Of a stretch of 64,000 nt of DNA, positions 1-11,680 are shown in pieces. Source of the DNA: Buxus sempervirens (taxonomy: Eukaryota > Streptophyta > Magnoliopsida > Buxales > Buxaceae); assembly GCA_947561395.2 (NCBI GenBank), contig OX387182.1, forward strand, positions 32,357,949-32,421,948, given 5' to 3'. The position numbers were made by a program, and so were the translations under genes. Below the pieces are notes generated by a model. It did no database searches. It was not told where the DNA came from and worked only from the letters and a program-made list of their open reading frames with translations. Position 1 is the stretch's first letter; each line of letters starts with the position of its first letter.

Positions 1-2367
1 AGCAGGTCCTTGTTTGTTTTTTTCATGAGTATGTAGCATGTTTTCTCCCTTTTTACTGTTTTCTATGTCAAGTTAGTATGCATGCAGGGTTCCCCTGTTT
101 TAGAGCTACTGTGGGTAGCAGTAGCAGCACCCCACCCCCCTCTGTGTTACATGATAACCTCACCAAAGCATGCTTAGGTTTCCCGATTGGTGATACGTCT
201 TAGGGGCCTGCCACACTTACATCCTTTAGCCTGCCAAGCCCTTGCTTAAACCTTTTCCTTGCTGCTGTTCCCAGCACTTGCAGTAGTTTCTTACATGGTG
301 AAACTTACCTAATATGTTCCCTCAGCCGACCCCCTTTGCAATGCACAGGTGAATCCCCCATTAGTATGATCCCTACCTCCCTTACCCCTGCTGATCTCTG
401 GCATGCTTGCAACTTCGTGGGATAGCAGCCGTCCCAGTAGAATGGGTCACTCACTTGCATGCTTAGTCTAGCCTCTTGGCACCAACACAAATGCAGCCTT
501 TCCCCCACAATCCTCATGCACAAGGTTGCCCAATTTTGCTGCTGGAGGCAGCATCAAATCTCTGCTATGGATTGCTGTCTTGTATCCTCTTGCAGGTCTT
601 CCAAGGTGCATGTGCACCCCCCTTTAACCCGATACATTAACCCAAGAATGTATGCTCCTCTCACCCCCTACCATACCTCCCATGTTATGACATGTAAGGA
701 TTGCTGTTGGCAACAACAGCAGTCCCCTGTTCTTGCCTTCCAGTTAACACCCTTCCCCATGCCTAAAACCCCCCACCACAGTGGCTGTCCCAGCTTCTCT
801 ACAGCATCTTCTTTTACTTTTTTTTACTTCTTGCATGCATGAAAATGTTAGTTGGCGTGTTTAGTTAGTTTGCTGTTATTGGGTATGAATACATGCTCCC
901 TTCCCCCATGAACTTGCTGTTTTTTTATGTGTCAATGTATGCTCCCCATCCCCCCCTTTGCTGCTGGAATTATTGAAGAGAAATGAGGGGGGCCACAGCC
1001 CCCATGTCATCTTCTTCATCTCTTATTTTACTGAGAAACCCCAAGGGGAACCAAAAGGGGGTGCACCCCCAAACCCGAACCAATGTGGGCCTCTCAAGGG
1101 CCACACAATTGGTAGGAAGTACCTAGGAAGCCCACAAGAATCACCCCAATGGCAAAACCCCAAAAAATGCAAGTTTAGGGTGTTCCGACAACTTAGGTCG
1201 GATCACCCAAGACCTGTGTGTAGCCGATCTTAAAGGTCGGCTACTTCAATGTGTGTAGCCGACCAGCAAGGCCGGCTACATGGTAGAAATGCCAATTTTG
1301 GTGTTTTCTTGATTTTGCTGCATTTTTTTATGATGATCACAATAAAACCAAGTGAACCAATAGCGTTTTCGGGTCACCCGGAAACCCAACATGGGACATG
1401 GACCACTGGTCCAACCAGGAACATTAGTGGGCCTTCCAACGGGGCCCACCAAGCCCAACAAACTCTAATGCATGTGAATAAGCAATATAAGCCAATTAAC
1501 TAACCAAGCCGGGCGGGCCAAACCCAATGCGGTCCACCCGAGCCCATTTTGTGTGGTATGATGTGATAAATAGCATGGTTTGGCCGAAGACCAAGGGCAC
1601 GGGCCTACCGGGCCCACCATGGCCCATTAACCAACAAAGTGAAGGTTCAAATCCTAAATTTGAACAACATGGGATTTCCAAACCCAAATCAGGACTATGG
1701 GCCCCAAGCCCAATGTCCAACCCATTCTTGGCAAACTCAAACAAGATAAATCTAAAGACATTTTGGCAACCACCATGGGAGCCCACCCAGGGGCCCGCAA
1801 ACCAATGCCGACCCACTCCTTGCATGAAAGACACTTAAATCTCTAAATTAAACCTTAAAGTAAAATCAATTTAACCTAAAGCCCAAAGGGCCTCCTAGGC
1901 TAGACAGAGGCCCACCAAAGGGTACATGGGCTTGACTAAGCCCACCAAGGACACCGTGGGCCTTTCAACAGGGCCCACCCAATCAGACTCAGTTCACTTT
2001 AATTAAGCAAGATAAAATCAATTAAGAGGGACCCACACCACTCAAGTGGTCCCGCCAGACTTAAACAAGTTGCATGCCGGAGTAGGAATTGGGTGAGAAA
2101 TCAGCGAGTTGACTCAAACCAGGATAAACCTACGGGATTCGTCACCCGAAGGGGCGGACCGGGGTGTCTACGGACTTCCCCGAACCGTAACCAAGACCCT
2201 ACTTAGAATCTCAAGCCGCAGACCAGCCCAATAGACTAACTTAGGCACCCAGGTGTCCACCTACACCCCATCATGTGGTGGTGACTCCAAATTTCCCGTC
2301 TTACCCTCCCGGAGGCACGCACGAGAATCCGTGCGCCTCGCGGTGCGGCGTTTCCGACGTGTGTACA
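1..2367 (+). mobile_element. Tat-type LTR, right part (3' end at 2367)
   Basis: This is non-coding LTR sequence whose left end lies outside the window. The last 160 bases match the ends of the Tat-type LTRs at 5152, 56285 and 62633 (mirrored at 14601). They share the 'ggcacccaggtgtcc' block, the 'gtggtgactcc' block and the terminal ..cggcgtttccgacg..gtaca. The middle is rich in GGGCCC/CCCACC motifs, as in every copy of this family. The family length, measured from two bounded copies, is about 3.25 kb, so roughly 0.9 kb is missing on the left. Open frames here are chance frames: they do not match between LTR copies. Confidence 0.8.
1185..1290. repeat. GC-rich inverted-repeat cassette in Tat LTR
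   Basis: Several alternating copies of GTAGCCGA and its reverse complement TCGGCTAC lie within about 100 bp, with a related TTAGGTCGGAT/ATCCGACCTAA-like pair just before them. The block can fold into two or three short hairpins. Other Tat LTRs have a different palindromic block at the corresponding place. Confidence 0.7.
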
Positions 2368-3530
2368 CCAACGAAGTCTCCATAAGCCTGGGAGATTTTG
2401 GAGCAACGGTGAGGCACGTAACATATGCACAATCAGAGTCACAAGAGGCACTCAACTGCAAGGTAGAAGTCGTGGGAAATAATAGACCTTGACCAAGTGC
2501 AAACTTGAGGTAATGAAGAACCTTGTGGGTAGCAGGCATATGAAGAGTGCTTGGTTTGTCCATGAATTGAAAGAGAATTCTAATTGCATAGCTTAAATCT
2601 AGTTTGCTAATGGTTAGGTATAGAAGACGACCAACTAACCTCCTGTAGATACTAGGATCTGGTAAAAGATCACCTCCCTCGTTACTAAGCTTCAGATTCT
2701 GATCAATGGGTAATTTGCTTGGCTTAGAACCAAGAGTGCCTGAATCAGCCAATATGTCAATAACATATTTTCTTTGACAAATGTAAATTCCCTCTTCGGA
2801 TCTGGTGATTTCAATACCAAGAATCTCAATGCCCCCAAATCCTTGATTTTAAACTATTGATCCAAGAAGAGATTAAGTGCATCAATGGAACTCAAGTTAT
2901 CACTAGCAATTATAATATCGTCCACATAAACCAAGAGAGTAGTAAAAGAATTATCAGTCACTTTGGTGAACAAAACCAAAATCAATAGGACAAGTGGAAT
3001 ACTTAGAATGCACAAAACCAAAATCAATAGGACAAGTGGAATACTTAGAATGCTATTGGCAGGAAGCCTGTTTTAGGCCATAATGGCTTTTAAGTAATCA
3101 GCAAACCTGATGTGAACTACCCTTGTCATACCTTGGTGGTCTTTGCATATATATTTCCTCTTGTAAATCCCTGTGAAGAAAGGCATTATTAACATCGAGC
3201 TGTTGAAGATGCCAACCTTTCATTGCAACAATAGATAAAAGACACCGGACAGTAACAAGTTTTGCCACAGGTGAGAATGTTTCATGATAATCAATCCCCT
3301 CTTGTTGAGTGTCTCCCTTAGCCACTAATCTAGTTTTGTACCTTTCAATAGTTCCATCTGAATTGTATTTAATTTTGTAAATATATTTGCATTCAATAGC
3401 CTCTTTCCTTGGAGGCAAATCAGTTAGTACCCAAGTTTGGTTTTATTCTAGAGCCTAAATTTCATTTCTAATAGCTTTGCACCATTTTTCATCCTTGAGA
3501 GCTTCTTCGTAAATCTTATGCTCAATGTGG
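2368..3530 (-). pseudogene. Ty1/copia pol fragment (RT to start of RNase H), decayed
   Basis: Read on the minus strand, the segment starts with the region before reverse transcriptase (an EEALKDEKW-like stretch near 3500). It continues through the RT fingers and palm (KARLVAKG-like, [11 protein letters not shown], near 3400-3150) to the catalytic YVDDI motif at about 2915-2930. It ends in an LLYLT..LDLSYAI block and the start of RNase H near 2400. Stops and frameshifts separate the pieces (open parts at 3098-3418 and 2261-2752). A 42-bp tandem duplication lies next to the catalytic motif. Gag, protease and integrase are absent. It is flanked on both sides by Tat LTR sequence, so it is a trapped remnant. 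Copia identity is sure; the lineage is not. Confidence 0.85.
2970..3053. repeat. 42-bp tandem duplication in copia relic
   Basis: Two adjacent identical 42-bp units (2970-3011 and 3012-3053) start with ACAAAACCAAAATC. The length is a multiple of three, so the duplication keeps the reading frame, but it lies in an already broken pol fragment. Confidence 0.9.
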
Positions 3531-3977
3531 ATATCTCTCAGGGATTCTTGCGCCACTCGCCACGTGTGCAGCTTTTTGCCACGTGTGTAGCTTTCTGGGT
3601 TTTGCTGCTCGGAAACTTCGACAGCTCATATCTCCTTCATCCGGACTCCGATTTGAGCAAACTCAGTTGCGTTGGACTCGTATTGGAGCCCTATATCCAA
3701 TGATATAGAGCTAAGTACCTGGCTCGGGGTTCAAAAAAAAGTCAACTTTCGGCTCACCCTTAAGTTTGACCGGCCCACCGAACCTTCATTCGGACTCCGA
3801 TTCCAGCAAACTCAGTTGCGTTGGACTTGTGTCAGGATTCTCTATCCGTTGAGATAAATCAAGGTGGCAAATTTTCACTTGATCAAAAAGTCAATTTTCG
3901 GCCCCTTAGGGTTTTACTTTTTAGCTGGGTTTTGCATTTCCGGCTCTTCTGGGAGCGCAAAAATGAGGTGCTTACGT
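3531..3977 (-). mobile_element. Tat LTR 5' end fragment, inverted
   Basis: Read on the minus strand from 3977, this matches the first part of the Tat LTR copies that start at 50513 and 53021. It has a GTAAGCACCTCATTTTTGCG-like start, a block with GTTGACTTT motifs, and about 149-bp repeats carrying ACGCAACTGAGTTTG (two copies, near 3661 and 3810 on the plus strand). It stops at the copia relic. The first bases are CGTAAG where the other copies have TGTAAG. Confidence 0.7.
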
Positions 3978-5152
3978 GTAGTATGCCCGAAAGCACAGAT
4001 CGGTTATGAATGTTTTCTGGCTTAACCGAAATTAAATTTCGGTTAAGCCAGAAACACAGTATAACCGAAATGCATTTTCAGTTATACTTGCATGCATGTT
4101 TAACCAAAACCAAATTTCGGTTACTCTTAGAATTTTCCAAAAACCTGATTTTTGCATGCTTACTGATTTGCTAGGTTGTTTGAGCCGAACCGGTCAAACT
4201 AGTAGGGTTTCCGGTTGACCCGGAAACCCAAAATGGTACATGGGCCTTCAAGCCCAATTGGATCCTTTGGTGGGCCTTCCAACGCAGCCCACCTAGCCCA
4301 AGATCACTTTCAAAAATAAGCAAGATAATTAACACAAATCAAATGGGCCGAACCTTATGAGGCCCACCAAAGTCCAAAAAGAAAGCATGCTGGATTAGTG
4401 CAAGAATGGTTTGGCCATGACTGCGAGCACAGGCCATCGGGCCCACTAAGCCCATCAATCCAACAGGGCAAGGTCCAATACCCTGACCCACTGAACCAGG
4501 GACCATTCGGTCCAAGTCTAGACCAACGGGCCCCAAGCCCATGGTTTAGCCCCCCTTTGAGAACTTAAAGAAGATAGAATCCAAATAAATCGCTTGGCAT
4601 CCAAGTGTGGCCCACCCAATGGGCCTGCCAATCCATCCGGCCCACCTTTGCATGAAAACCACTTAAATTCAACTTGAACCCTAAAAATAAAATCAATTGA
4701 ACTCACCAAAGCCCAAGGGGCCTCTCGGAGTTAGACCGAGGCCCACCAGGGGCATGCGGGCTTAACCAAGCCCACCCAGGACACCGTGGGCCCTCCAACG
4801 GGGCACACCCAATCAGACCCAGATCACTTTAAATAAGCAAGATAAAAGCGATTAAAGGGACCCACACCACTCAGGTGGTCCCGCCATACTAAACCAAATG
4901 GCATGCCGGATTAGGAATCAGGTGAGAACCAAAGTGAGCTGACTCAAACCAGGGAACCCACGGGACCCGTCATTCGACGTGGTGGCCTGGGATGTCCACG
5001 GACTTCCCCAGACCACAGCCAAGACCCTACTTAGAATCTCAAGCCGTAGACCAAGCCCAATAGACAAGATTAGGCACCCAGGTGTCCGCCTGCACCCCAT
5101 CAGGCGGTGGCGACTCCGAATTTTCCCGTGTGGCATTTCCGACGCACGCACA
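3978..5152 (+). mobile_element. Tat LTR 3' part, ends at 5152
   Basis: This is the plus-oriented right part of a Tat LTR. It begins near a long hairpin, passes through GGGCCCACC-rich sequence and ends in the family's conserved terminus (GGCACCCAGGTGTCC block, then ..CGACGCACGCACA). It joins directly to the minus-strand Tat internal region at 5153. The left boundary is approximate because the LTR start is missing. It is the mirror of the minus-strand Tat LTR at 14601-15420/25441 onward. Confidence 0.75.
4015..4053. repeat. Perfect 19-bp inverted repeat, 1-nt spacer
   Basis: The arms 4015-4033 and 4035-4053 are exact reverse complements around a single A. The core is GGCTTAACCGAAATT. Looser copies of ACCGAAAT/ATTTCGGT continue to about 4135. 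The related Tat LTR has a similar but not identical array at 25640-25770. Confidence 0.9.
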
Positions 5153-7400
5153 CCCATGATTCATCATCGTCCTCAGTCTCGAAAGACTCACAGGGGACAG
5201 TGTCTGAATCCTCTTGCTACGATGGGCAAGTGCCCCAATCTGATTCGTCGAGTTCTTGCTCGTTTTTAGGATTGGACACTGGCTCATGCATTTCATTTAT
5301 TATTGCCATCTGCACTGGCTTTTCAATTTCTTTTTGTTCTTTTTGTTCAATTATGGGGATCTTATTACCTATCCCATGCCCCAGATCTTCCAGGTGTGCA
5401 TCGGGATTGACACTAAGATTGCGATACTCAAGTTGCTTATTTTTGTTGTTTCCATTTTCAAATAGATGCGAGTAGTAGGAAGCATTCAAATATTTATTAA
5501 AAGTTTTAGCAGTAGCTACAACAGAAATTTCAGAGGTAACAGAAACCCCCTTTGGAATAGTAGCTTTGCTAATAGCAAAAGGCGTGGCGCTCCAGTTCTT
5601 TGGTAGTGCCTTGTCTTCATTGTTGATGATGACCGCTGCCTCCAGTTCTCCAGATAGTACCATGTTGGTGCTATCGTCAGATGAGATGCAGATGGGATTA
5701 TGTGCTGCGCCTGCTACCGACTTGTTCTGACTTCTCTTTGATCGGGGAGCGCTGTCTGACGATACCCTTACCCATGATCCGCTGAGGGGAATTGCCATCG
5801 GTATCTCATCATCAGGCGGCATATAGGCAATTGTGACTTCATTGGCAAGGTCGACCCTGGGCGGTTCGACACCTTTAGGTATTTCGGTTGGTATCCCAGG
5901 CACCGTGGAGGAGTAAGCTGGTGTTGCTCATTTGCCATAAGTTGCATGGTACACTTCTTCGGGTACTGGCCCTAGCACCTGAGGCATGCTGCGGAACATC
6001 CGGTTCAGTCCATCACGAGTTCCAGGGTGTGGGATATAGGGAGGTGGAGGAGGAGACCAAGGCCGATGGCTCGGTGCTCCTGAGCTGTCCCGCCCTTCCA
6101 TCATGTAGACATACATGATCGGATCTTTTCCTTGGGATTCTTCAATGGGAGCGGGTGGCGGTGCTTCTATGGCTGCCATAGGAAGGGCTGGTATCCCTTC
6201 AGAGATAATCGGTTCATCTGGCGAGGTGAAGGCCACGATGACATCGTCGACGGATTCCAAGGCGACCAGTGCTGGTAAGTCATTTGGCGATCCCTCAGGA
6301 GCCAATGGGTCTACCTGCACGGTATTTCCAATTACTTCCATAGATGTTGGCTCCTCCCAGAGCATCTGAGCCAGGTCTTGCAGGTAGTCGTCTTCCATGG
6401 CAGGGGTGTCCTGAAACTCATCTCCCCACCCTTGGGGGACTATGTTTTCAATGGCTTGGGCCGCTTCACGCTCCATGTTAGTGAAGCAGTGATACAAGTT
6501 CCCGTGCACGCAAATGGGCCAATGAGGGTCTCTTTCTTCAGTCCTAGCTCTTTTCCTTTTGGCACGGTTCCCAAGGAGTCGGGAGTAGTCTTGTGGCTGT
6601 GGCTTGAATACCAGTCCAAACCCAGTGGTATGCTCGTAAGGTCGGATGGCCACCTTGATGCCCTACTTGTATTTTCCCAGTCCTTCGCCAGCTCGAAGAC
6701 CCCAGTCTGCACAGTCAGCAGCGCTGAAGATGTCCTTTCTTCTTTTCTTCGAGAGTCGTTGTCCCCTTTCAGATTCAGGGATATGGTTTACCTGTACCAT
6801 CTCCACAGCTTGGAAATTGAGGGTGGTGGGTAATTCATAGTCCACATAGGGTACTCGGACCCTTTCGAATTCTCGGTGATCCTCGGCATGTATTGTTATA
6901 AGCTCATTACCCGATATAAACCGGACCATTCTATGCAATGTGGAAGATACTGCCCCTGCCTGATGCAGCCAAGGCCTCCCAATCAGCAGGTTAAACGAGG
7001 TGTTGATATCCATAAGCTCAAAATCCATGGTGAAGGGCCTATCCACAATCATGACCACCAAGGTAACTTCCCCTAGCGATTCTCTCCTGGCATTGTCGAA
7101 TCCTCGGACATTGTGCCCACTTGGCTTGATCAAGGTGGGGCTCAACTGTAAACTGTAGAATGTCCTCATCAGGCATACATTCAAGGCTGACCCGTTGTCG
7201 ATCATTGCACGCTTTACGATAAGATCCGTACACTTAACCATTATGTAAAGCGGTTCGGTGTGGTTGCCCCCCTCAGGCGGCAAATCGGCTGTGGAGAAGG
7301 AGATAGCCGGGGGTGCCATGATTACTGACACCACTGCCCCTAGCTGCTCAGGGTCAATGCTTTCTAGTACGTGTGCGTCACCCAAGACCTTCATCAGCAT
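5153..7400 (-). pseudogene. Tat-like protease + G-patch + linker, broken
   Basis: This codes for the aspartic protease part of a Ty3 polyprotein. The likely active-site motif is IDNGSALN (codons near 7188-7202), followed by the GRPWLH block typical of Tat proteases. A G-patch-like GEGLGKY stretch follows near 6665-6700. A 480-residue low-complexity, Pro/Glu/Asp-rich linker then runs to 5217. Three in-frame stops interrupt one otherwise continuous frame: TAG at 6663-6665, TGA at 5928-5930 and TAG at 5217-5219. The first two are one C-to-T change away from CAG and CGA. A second, plus-strand relic of the same region lies at 33454. Reverse transcriptase, which should come next, is absent. Confidence 0.75.
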
Positions 7401-8305
7401 TCCCTGTGCTTTTCTGAATCAATCAAAAGTCACATTATGGAGATTTGGGTAGGCACTTTGTTCAACTGTTGGAGGAGATCGTAGTCTGGAGTAAAAACAC
7501 TGTGGTGCAAATCTATGATTTCCTCTTCGGTGGCCCTTCCCTTTCTCTTAAGGGTCTGTGGCAACTCTATAACCACATCCTTCCCTTTTTCCTTCCTTTT
7601 CGCTTCTGCTTCCACTCCCTCCTTTGGTGTGGGTGGGGGGTTCTGTATTTACATATCGACCGGATCGGGTGATCCGGTCGATTTCTATCTCAATGGTGGT
7701 GGTGGGGGTAGCTTGATGGTGGGCAGATTGGGTGGGGTAAGATGGGGGGTACGGCATTGTACGAAGGGGGTTCAAGGTTGAGTTTTGAGAGGTTTAGGGT
7801 TGGTGGCTCAAACGAGAGGGAGAAAGGGTCTTGTGGAGGGAAGTCCATGATGTCGAAAATGTTAAGGGTTGAAGGGTTGGTGTTAGAGATGGGAGTGGGG
7901 TAAAAGAATTCCTGGTTTCTGGTTGGGTGGAAGTGCACCAGAGGGAGATCTGTGAGGGAATTACTGCCATCTTCTTCAATGATGTTTACTGCCTTACTTT
8001 CCTCTGCTGATGTGTCTTCCAAGTATGTATCAGTAGATTCATCCGAGCTTTCGTACGGATCAGGCGGGTTTGCAAGTTCAGGAGTGGATGGCAGTTCCTC
8101 TTCTTTTGCGACACGAGGAAGGCCGAACCATTCACACATGTGGCATGGGAGGGTGGGATCAGACTCGAGTGATGACGAGTCGGCAAAGTATGCCAGATAT
8201 GGGTTTAATTCTGATGTCGCAGACATGCCCTCTGGCGGCAATTCAGTGGATAACTGGGGAGGCACCCTCGAACTGCCCACGGATGCGTCCGAGATCTGAG
8301 GTCTA
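7401..8305 (-). pseudogene. Gag-protease linker of Tat-like element, frameshifted
   Basis: The open frame from 8280 to 7690 continues the gag frame. It encodes an acidic, Ser/Glu-rich stretch, then a Pro/His-rich tail. Between about 7775 and 7430 two further frames carry an IDRITRSGR-like motif and a KRKGRATEEEI-like block that normally precede the Tat protease. At least two frameshifts are therefore needed to connect gag to protease. No enzymatic motif is present. Confidence 0.55.
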
Positions 8306-10240
8306 TCTCAACCCTGTAGTCCACTGGAACTGCCCACTCCTTCTCGGCGTGGAGGGGACGGGGAGTCACTGATCCATCCACACTGTATCGGGTTCCATGG
8401 CCCTGAGACTTCTTCACTGTTTTGTGGTTCATCCTCGATCGCACAAATATAGGCATTTGCATTTTCCTTAGCCTTGGGTTCCTTTAGTGGAGCACCTTCT
8501 TCATTCTTCCCAATCATGGTCATTGTTGTCATTTGGGCTCCCATTTGAAGTTGCACCTTCACCGTTTACCCTGGTCGTCCAATTAGTACTGAGGGGTCGA
8601 GCTGCCTGGTGCTCTGATCACTGCTCACTTGATTGGTCGACTTACTAGCGGAGGCCTTTGAGTGATCTAGGAGAGGATTGGTAGTTATGCCGGCTGCTAG
8701 GGTTTGAGCGAGTGGTGCTGGGGGGTCAACCATAATGTGCTTACTGTCAATCAAGTCTTGGATGTCGTGCCTTAGATCCTAGCACCGATTGGTATGGTGT
8801 CCTGGAGCATCGGAGTGGTACGCACACTGTTCAGCTGCATTATAGCTTCTGGGATTGACCAGACGATGATTTGGGGGTTTGACTTGCACGTACCCCTTCT
8901 TTAGCAAAGTTGGCAGCAACTCCGCTGGTGCATACGGGAGTGGAGTGAAAACCCGTTTCATCCTAGCCTCCATCTCTTCTCTTGTCCTTCTTACCCCTTG
9001 ATAGGCTGTTTGCCCGGTCCCTTGGGGTGCTACTGCCTCCGGTCCTTGAGAGAAATGGTGGGGTTGTGTGGGGTACACATAGTTAACCGCCTGCTGTTCT
9101 TGTCTCCTGGGCTCTTGCCCCTGGTTCCTAGTAGCTTGCCCTGTTACTGGCCTTCTGGGTGCAGAACTCTGCCCACTGCCATCTATTTTCCCAGCCCTTA
9201 CTACATTCTCAATCCGATCTGCGGTTAGGATCAAGTCGTTGAAGTTCAATGTGCTTTGCCCCAGCAGCAAAGTGAAGAACGGCTGTCCCAATGACGCAAT
9301 AAACAACGGCGTCATCTCTTGTTCCAATAGCGGCAGCTGCACTAACGCTGCCAATTCTTTCCATCGCTTGGCATACTCTCTCACTGACTCCTGGCTCTTC
9401 TTAGCCAGCCTCTGCAATTCTGCCCTGGTCTGCACGATCTAACTGTTCAGGCGATATTGCTGGATAAAGACTGCTGCCAGGTCATTCCATGTTTTTATCT
9501 TAGCCTTGTCTAGACTCAAGAACCAAGAATAGGCCGGCCCCATTAACTACTTCTGAAAGAACTGTACCATGATCCGTTCTTCCTTGGTGTATTGGCACAT
9601 GTCGCCAGAGTAAGACCTTAGATGGTTTAGTGGGCAACCCGTGCCATCAAACTGGTGCAACTCCGGGAATTTGAACTTAGCTGGGAGCTGGATGTCAGAA
9701 AAGAAGCAGAGGTTTTCAAGCGTAGCCTCACTCTACACTGTACTGGGTTGGAGCTGTTTGAGAAGCTCTCTCATGGTGGCCAGTTCTGCTTGTTTTCTTC
9801 TCTTACTGCTGCCAACTTTCCCTCAAACTGCGCTTCCTGGGTTCTATACCAGTCTTCGTCATCCTGCCCTAGATGGACAGGTAAAAACTGATCTTGTTGT
9901 GGTATGTGGAACGGAGCTGCTTGTGGTGGCGGCGGTGGTGCCACGGGAGGGGGATGTATTGGATGCGGTGGTGGTGCCACCTCTGCTGGTGGCGGGAACT
10001 GCGGCTGCGGCTGGTGGGCGGCTGGCGCAACTGGGGGGACTTGCTTCAATTCCCTTAGCTCTGCCATTAGTTCCTTGATGACAGAACCCATACTGTCGAT
10101 TCTCTGTTGCATTTCATTCACTACTTGTGCATGGCTAGATTCTGCCGAATGTTGCCCGGCGGTGTCTGCTCTCCTGGCTGATCCATATCGAGTCTTTTTC
10201 TCGATCTTAGCAGGTACGGACTTCTGGAAGCAATTTTGGG
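8306..10240 (-). pseudogene. Tat-like gag, broken by stops and a frameshift
   Basis: The N-terminal part (10121-9771, with likely extra codons up to about 10240) is a coiled-coil-like EMQQRIDSMGSVIKELMAEL stretch and a Pro-rich segment. After a frameshift near 9805 the frame enters a Ty3 Gag domain (about 9720-8990), including SQESVREYAKRWKELA. It then reaches a zinc-finger-like C..H...H..C at about 8790-8830. In-frame stops lie at 9733-9735, 9547-9549, 9439-9441 (all TAG), 8779-8781 (TAG), 8566-8568 (TAA) and 8308-8310 (TGA). The start codon is unclear. Gag would form the particle shell; this copy cannot encode it. Confidence 0.75.
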
Positions 10241-10319
10241 TACTTGGTGGAACAATTAGCAGGCATTAGTGCAATTTTACATGAATTAGTCATGCAACTT
10301 GTTTGATAGAATCTGTTCC

Positions 10320-10690
10320 TTTGATTTATACTGATTTTTGCTTGATTGAATTTGGACTAACTGATCTATTTTAGCTACCCTAAGGTAATAAGGGAAGAGA
10401 ACCTGATTTTGAATCAACTAGTCTATTTTGGCTACCCGCAGATAATCGGGAGAGAGAACCCTAATGACCGAATCTATTTTAGCTACCCGCAGGCACTGGG
10501 AGAGAGAACCCTATTTTTCTGAAAGCTAATTTTTCCTGAAAGCTGATCTGTTTTTGTCACTTAGGAGCGACTAGGAAAGAGAACCCGGTTTAACTGGAAG
10601 CTGATCTATTTTAGCCATTTGGGAGTGGTTGGGAAAGAGAACCCGGTTTGACTGGTCTATTTTAACTGTCTGGGCAAGGGAAGAGAACCT
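10320..10690. repeat. Degenerate 60-90 bp repeats before gag
   Basis: About six imperfect units share 'tctattttagct', then 'accc' or a variant, then 'gggagagagaaccc'. They lie in the spacer between the 5' ORF and gag of the Tat-like element (minus strand). No coding potential is seen. Confidence 0.65.
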
Positions 10691-10751
10691 TCAATTTAGG
10701 GGAATTTTCTGAGCTCAGTATCACAGAATTGGACCACGCATGGTTACAGAA

Positions 10752-10768
10752 GGGGGGGGGGGGGGGGG
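10752..10768. repeat. G17 homopolymer
   Basis: Seventeen consecutive G on the plus strand (C on the element's sense strand). The exact length may be a sequencing artefact. Confidence 0.9.
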
Positions 10769-10837
10769 TGGGCTGAAAAAACAGCACTCAGGGTTGCCTT
10801 AACCAAATCCTGACTCATTCATCAGTGGTCTCAGCGA

Positions 10838-11300
10838 TACAAGGATTCGGCTAGTAGTACCCGGGCACTTCGTAGACAATATCCGATTCAATCACCGGGG
10901 GCTTTGGTGCCACTAACAGGGGTAGGCTATGCCAGGACGCTTCTCCACCAATATCCGACTCATCCGTCGGCAGCTTTGGTGCCCTACAGGATTTCGGCTA
11001 TTAGTACCCGGACGCTCCGCAGCCAATATCCGATTCAATCACCGGCGGCTTTGGTGTCACTGAAAGGGGTAAGCTATGCCAGGATTCTTCTCCACCAATA
11101 TCCGACTCATCCATCGGCGGCTTTGGTGCCCTACAGGATTTTGGCTAGTAGTACCCGGATGCTTCGTAGCCAATATCCGATTCAATCACCGGTGGCTTTG
11201 GTGTCACTGAAAGGGGTAGGCTATGCCAGGATGCTCCTCCACCAATATTCGACTCATCCATCGGCGGCTTCGGTGCCCTACAGGTTTGACCGAATGATCT
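10838..11300. repeat. 147-bp tandem repeat, three units of two halves
   Basis: CGATTCAATCACCGG recurs at about 10884, 11031 and 11178, an exact spacing of 147 bp. Each unit is built from two related halves of about 72 and 75 bp that share CAATATCCGA and CGGCTTTGGTG. The array lies in the non-coding spacer between the 5' ORF and gag of the Tat-like element. Confidence 0.85.
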
Positions 11301-11680
11301 TGGAAAGATATAGGCGGGTGTGATCTGAGCTCAAAGTCTTGGGTGTTTTAAACACTTGCCGGGTTTTTTGCGATCTCAACGGGAGAGATGCAATCAAAGG
11401 AAATGAGTGGTCGCAGTGACCAGAAGTATTGCAATTAATGAAGAGAGGTGGTCTGTCGGAGACCGAGTTACCCTATTGGAGGGAATTAATTCTTTTATTT
11501 CAAATTCTTGTTTTGTTAAGTTTAAACAACATAGCAGAGTGAAAATAAATTCATGCTTTAATCAAAAAGAGCCGCCATGGCACAAAGTACATCATTATTC
11601 ATATCAGGATACAACAAAGCCAAAGTCTAGCTAGGTTGGTCATCATCATAGTGGGAGGACACGTCTTGCCTCCTTAAGGC

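Noticed and set aside
459..842. 127-codon plus-strand frame near the window start
   Set aside because: It lies in Tat LTR leader-type sequence and is not conserved in the other LTR copies.
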